From the NCBI RefSeq assembly GCF_030764225.1, contig NZ_JASAXH010000014.1: 64,000 nucleotides of DNA; one strand, written 5' to 3'. Shown here piece after piece: positions 60,697 to 64,000 of this stretch. The translations under genes and the position numbers were made by a program. Position 1 is the first letter of the stretch. Every line of letters starts with the position of its first letter. The DNA is from Phocoenobacter atlanticus. Lineage in GTDB: Bacteria; Pseudomonadota; Gammaproteobacteria; Enterobacterales; Pasteurellaceae. The notes beneath the pieces are model-generated. The model had not been told where the DNA came from and did not search any database. It saw nothing but the letters and a program-made list of their open reading frames with translations.

Positions 60697-62436
60697 TTAA
60701 ACCACATTTTCTTCATTACGTAGCTGATTTAAAAAACTGAGGTAATGAGAAATCAAGTCGTTGTTATAAATAACGCCGATTAACTTTGGATTATTTTCAC
60801 CATCTAATACGGGGATAAAATTAACATTTATTTTAGGCATCACTTCCATTGCTCGCCAAATAGAAGAGGCACGATAAACAAATTCAATGGATTTTTGAGC
60901 GATATCTTCAATAATGATATCTTCTTCTTTTTTCGTATTTTTATAGAGTTCAATGTCAACTAATCGTATTCGACCAAGGAGATAATTATGTTCATCCACC
61001 ACAAAAGCAATATTTTTATGATTATCGAGCATTTGACGTTCTGCACTATCCAGACTTATTGAGCCATTCAGTACCAGATAATCTTGTGATATTAAACTAT
61101 TGATACTGTGGGTTTCTGTATATAGTCGATCTCGTCCGTGTTCTAAATCTAGTCCTCGAGCTTTCAGTTGTAAGTCAAAGAAAGAGGAGGTGCCCATAAA
61201 ACGGTAAGCCGTAATATTTGCCATTACTACAGCGAGCATTACGACACTGACAATTTGGAAATCTCCTGTAATTTCAATAGTAATTAAAATCATTGAAATA
61301 GGTGCACCAATAACTGCAGAGATCATTGCAGCCATAGTAGTAATGATAATAATTTCTGGTGAAAAAGAGAGTAGAGGAAATAATAATTGGATAACACCAG
61401 CAATAAGTCCTCCCAGTGCCGCACCAGTAAAAATGGTCGGTCCAAATATTCCTCCAGGGATGCCAAAGCCGAAAGTGAGAACGGTTGCAGCACCTTTTGC
61501 CATAAAAATAAAGAATAGTGCCATCAGGGTATAACTATGCCCCGTCATTAAATTATTCATTGCATCTAAGCTACTTCCAGCAGCCTCTGGTACAGTAACA
61601 ATAATGAATGACGTTAAAATAGCGGCAATAAGTAGTTGATGAAACATTGCGAGTTTTATTTTTGCGTTAAAACGTTGTACCCACATAATATGGCGAATTT
61701 GCATAATACCAATAAAGGCGGCAACTATTCCGCCGAATGCAGCAATAAAATAAGTCGTGACATCGAAAGAATAGTGAGCAGGTAAGTTAAAGAAGATGGC
61801 TTTATCAAATAACTTACTACTGATAACGTAGCTGGTTACCGCAGAAATGGTAATAGGAGCAAAAGCACGAATGGAAAAAAAACGTAGTAAAACTTCGTGA
61901 ACAAAAATGACTGCACCGAGTGGTGAGTGAAAAATTGCTGCAATTGCAGCCGCTGCCCCACAACCAATACTAATATAACGATGAACAGGACGAATCCATT
62001 TTAAGCGATGAAATAATATACCCGCCCCACTTCCAAGTTGGACTGTTGGTGAATAATAGCCGACAGAAAATCCAAAACCAATAGAAAATATGGATGCAAA
62101 TGCGGAAAGTAGTGAAGATTTTGCATTTATTTTACCATTTTTAGTGTGAATACCAGAGATTAAATCTGTTGGACTATGTTGGCGGTGTTCAGGTATTTTT
62201 TGTAGAAGATAGTACAGTATAGGACACGCAATTAAAGGACCAAGAGCGAAAAGTAACCATTGGGGAACAAAAGTTAATAAATGGTTAGTCTCTCGCCAAT
62301 AGGTTGCGAGAAGATGGAAACTTTTTTCATAAGCCGCTGCAATAAAGGCGACCATTATCCCTAATACAACGGCATAAATAATAACCCCTATACTATGAAT
62401 AATATCTTGTTTATTTAATTTAAAATCTTCAAACAT
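60697..62436 (-). CDS. ClC-family chloride channel-type protein with CBS domains
   Basis: This 579-aa membrane protein has a ClC core (about 1-420) and two C-terminal CBS domains (about 435-570). The GxFxP selectivity motif is intact (GIPGGIFGPTIFTGA). The GREGP motif reads GYYSP: Tyr128 replaces the external gating Glu (E. coli ClcA Glu148). In FHSPLGAVIFVHEVL, Glu181 matches Glu202, but Val182 replaces the internal proton Glu203. The GSGIP region is also degenerate. It is therefore unlikely to be a coupled Cl-/H+ exchanger; a channel or different anion carrier is possible. No ribosome site stands out before the ATG. Confidence 0.85.
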   Translation of the reverse strand: MFEDFKLNKQDIIHSIGVIIYAVVLGIMVAFIAAAYEKSFHLLATYWRETNHLLTFVPQWLLFALGPLIACPILYYLLQKIPEHRQHSPTDLISGIHTKNGKINAKSSLLSAFASIFSIGFGFSVGYYSPTVQLGSGAGILFHRLKWIRPVHRYISIGCGAAAAIAAIFHSPLGAVIFVHEVLLRFFSIRAFAPITISAVTSYVISSKLFDKAIFFNLPAHYSFDVTTYFIAAFGGIVAAFIGIMQIRHIMWVQRFNAKIKLAMFHQLLIAAILTSFIIVTVPEAAGSSLDAMNNLMTGHSYTLMALFFIFMAKGAATVLTFGFGIPGGIFGPTIFTGAALGGLIAGVIQLLFPLLSFSPEIIIITTMAAMISAVIGAPISMILITIEITGDFQIVSVVMLAVVMANITAYRFMGTSSFFDLQLKARGLDLEHGRDRLYTETHSINSLISQDYLVLNGSISLDSAERQMLDNHKNIAFVVDEHNYLLGRIRLVDIELYKNTKKEEDIIIEDIAQKSIEFVYRASSIWRAMEVMPKINVNFIPVLDGENNPKLIGVIYNNDLISHYLSFLNQLRNEENVV

Positions 62437-62482
62437 AATTTGTAAAAAATAAAAATAATCTTACCGCTTGTTTTGGTTTATA

Positions 62483-63370
62483 TTAACGCTTCACCATCAT
62501 TTTTCTAATTTCTGTTGCTAATCGTTCATATCTTACTCTTAAGGGTGAACCCGGTCGGTAAATTAAACCAATATCTCTAAAAGGTTCAGGTTCTTTAAAG
62601 GGAATATAATGTATTTGTTTATCTGATTTTTGTTGCATAGCTAACTCTGGAACTAATGTAATTCCCATATTGGTTGCCACCATATTTTTTAATGTTTCTA
62701 AACTTCTTGCTTTAAAATGTTTATCTTCTTTTCCTCCAACAGATAAACAATAACTTAATGCTTTATCCCTTAAACAATGTCCATCATCAAGTAATAACAT
62801 TTCTTTTTCAGCAAGATCAGATAAAGCAATTTCAGTTAAATTCCCCCATTTGTGCTGAGTTGAAACGGCGAGTTGGATTGTTTCTTTAAAAATAGGCACT
62901 TCAATAAAAGATTCAGTTTCTCGACAAAAGGCTAATAAGCCACAGTCTAGTTGTCCAGTCTCTAATTGTTGTACAAGTTCAGCTGTTTGAAGTTCATAAA
63001 TATAGAGTTCTAATTGGGGAAATAATTTTGCTAAATGAGGTAAAATTATCGGTGATAAATAAGGGGCTAGAGTTGGAATAATTCCAATATGCAAAGGACC
63101 AGACATCTCTTTGCCTTGATTGCTTGCCATATCTTTAAATACTTTCACTTCTCTTAATATCGCTTTAGCTTGATCAACAAGGATTAATCCTGCTTGAGTA
63201 AATAACACTTTACGGCTTGTTCTTTCAAGTAATATTGTACCTAATTCATTTTCTAATTTTCTGATTTGACCACTGAGAGTGGGTTGGCTAACATTACAAG
63301 AATCCGCCGCTTTACGGAAATGCTTAAACTCTGAAAGAGCAATTAAATATTCAAGATCACGAATATTCAT
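62483..63370 (-). CDS. oxyR: Hydrogen-peroxide sensing LysR-type regulator OxyR
   Basis: OxyR is a LysR-family activator of peroxide defence. The protein is 295 aa. The N-terminal HTH is FRKAADSCNVSQPTLSGQIR. The redox cysteines are Cys199 and Cys208 in DDGHCLRDKALSYC, exactly the E. coli numbering. GGGGATTTCT precedes the ATG. It diverges from the peroxiredoxin gene across 114 bp, its probable target, with an OxyR-like half-site pair in between. Confidence 0.96.
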   Translation of the reverse strand: MNIRDLEYLIALSEFKHFRKAADSCNVSQPTLSGQIRKLENELGTILLERTSRKVLFTQAGLILVDQAKAILREVKVFKDMASNQGKEMSGPLHIGIIPTLAPYLSPIILPHLAKLFPQLELYIYELQTAELVQQLETGQLDCGLLAFCRETESFIEVPIFKETIQLAVSTQHKWGNLTEIALSDLAEKEMLLLDDGHCLRDKALSYCLSVGGKEDKHFKARSLETLKNMVATNMGITLVPELAMQQKSDKQIHYIPFKEPEPFRDIGLIYRPGSPLRVRYERLATEIRKMMVKR

Positions 63371-63388
63371 AGAAATCCCCTATAAAAA

Positions 63389-63405
63389 CCTATTGATATA
63401 ATAGG
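63389..63405. promoter_or_regulatory. OxyR-like operator core between oxyR and the peroxiredoxin gene
   Basis: CCTAT-TGATATA-ATAGG matches the central CTAT-N7-ATAG of the four-part OxyR consensus with correct spacing; the two outer ATAG/CTAT elements are poor. The site overlaps the region just upstream of oxyR, fitting autorepression plus divergent activation. Confidence 0.5.
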
Positions 63406-63484
63406 CGACATTATGACATAAATCAGTGTAAAATAGTCAACAGTTTTTTAGAAAAACACCTCAATTAAATAGGAGAAAAAAATT

Positions 63485-64000
63485 ATGTCTTTACAAGATA
63501 TTTCAGGTCAAAAAGTACCACAGGTTACCTTCCACACACGTCAAGAAGACAACTGGGTTGATGTAACAACTAACGATATTTTTGCAGGTAAAACTGTCAT
63601 CGTATTCTCATTACCAGGTGCATTCACACCAACTTGTTCTTCAACTCACTTACCTCGTTATAACGAATTAGCGAGCGAATTTGAAGCATTAGGTGTTGAT
63701 GATATCTACTGTTTATCAGTAAATGATACTTTTGTAATGAATGCGTGGAAAGCTGATCAAGATGCGAAAAACATCAAAGTGATCCCAGACGGTAGTGGCG
63801 AATTTACCAAAGGTATGGGAATGTTAGTAAGCAAAGATGATTTAGGCTTCGGCGATCGTTCTTGGCGTTATTCTATGCTTGTGAAAGATGGCGTAATTGA
63901 AAAAATGTTCATCGAACCACAAGAACCAGGCGACCCATTCAAAGTATCTGATGCTGATACAATGATCAAATACTTAAAACCTGATTGGCAACCAAAACAA
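63485..64000 (+). CDS. Peroxiredoxin, probably N-terminal part of a peroxiredoxin-glutaredoxin hybrid (cut by window end)
   Basis: The 172 codons present encode a Prx5-type peroxiredoxin starting MSLQDISGQKVPQVTFHTRQ. The peroxidatic Cys51 lies in SLPGAFTPTC, followed by SSTHLPRYNELA, and RSWRYSMLVKDGVIEKMFIE is conserved. The sequence is colinear with the Haemophilus influenzae hybrid Prx/Grx enzyme, in which a glutaredoxin domain follows at this point; there is no stop codon before the window ends. ATAGGAGAAAAAAATT precedes the ATG. It reduces H2O2 and alkyl peroxides and is probably OxyR-regulated. Confidence 0.92.
   Translation, partial: MSLQDISGQKVPQVTFHTRQEDNWVDVTTNDIFAGKTVIVFSLPGAFTPTCSSTHLPRYNELASEFEALGVDDIYCLSVNDTFVMNAWKADQDAKNIKVIPDGSGEFTKGMGMLVSKDDLGFGDRSWRYSMLVKDGVIEKMFIEPQEPGDPFKVSDADTMIKYLKPDWQPKQ

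Overview
The window is chromosomal DNA of an AT-rich gammaproteobacterium, most likely a member of the Pasteurellaceae. Four things support this. The proteins resemble Haemophilus/E. coli orthologues throughout (str operon, atp operon, oxyR, a PGdx-type peroxiredoxin). Intergenic DNA is dotted with AAGCGGT cores, including two exact ACAAGCGGTC 10-mers, the DNA-uptake signal of the Actinobacillus pleuropneumoniae/Mannheimia branch. Only two copies of the Haemophilus-type core AAGTGCGGT were noticed, both inside coding sequence. The gene pairs pth-ychF and menD-menH also fit. No genus is assigned. No phage, complete insertion sequence or CRISPR array was seen.

Layout. 1-162: end of an rRNA operon (5S rRNA plus terminator). 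360-7517 (minus): complete N-acetylgalactosamine PTS/catabolic cluster agaR-Z-S-V-W-E-F-A. 7693-8232: HAD phosphatase resembling GmhB. 8258-10908 (minus): anaerobic ribonucleotide reductase nrdD-nrdG. 11213-21566 (minus): L-fucose operon fucR-I-K-U-A, a CUT2-type sugar ABC transporter, and fucO. 21700-24159 (minus): tRNA-Ser, two tRNA-Arg, puuB-like oxidase, map. 24256-26738 (minus): menD-menH. 26892-36497 (plus): yihD, dsbA, pth, ychF, two unknown small genes, miaB, then the streptomycin operon rpsL-rpsG-fusA-tuf. 36622-38010 (minus): membrane-anchored TPR protein. 38328-40379: DUF1287 protein and tldD. 40426-43351: accessory island with a RhuM-Fic fusion, an unknown gene, a SUKH-like gene split by one stop codon, an Imm22-like gene and a zinc-ribbon gene. 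43429-52580 (minus): ubiC, the F-type ATP synthase operon atpIBEFHAGDC, ubiD. 52715-53689: znuA. 53777-58741 (minus): proline catabolism putA-putP. 58939-63370 (minus): tpiA, deoR, ClC-family protein, oxyR. 63485-end: peroxiredoxin, cut by the window edge.

How it works together. The first third is a host-glycan foraging region. GalNAc and L-fucose are both mucin/O-glycan sugars, each with its own DeoR-type repressor, and the upstream regions carry very similar CRP-type sites (TGTGG-N6-TCACA and TGTGA-N6-TCACA). nrdDG with an FNR-like site and the two quinone routes (men genes and ubi genes) fit a facultative anaerobe on mucosa. The middle is translation and energy housekeeping with several clear RNA hairpins, including an S7-type site that sequesters the rpsG ribosome-binding site. 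The most unusual parts are the 40.4-43.4 kb immunity-like island with no toxin in view, the TPR anchor protein, a ClC protein lacking both classical proton-pathway glutamates, and a recurrent ~32-bp intergenic element built on the uptake signal, twice arranged as a hairpin.
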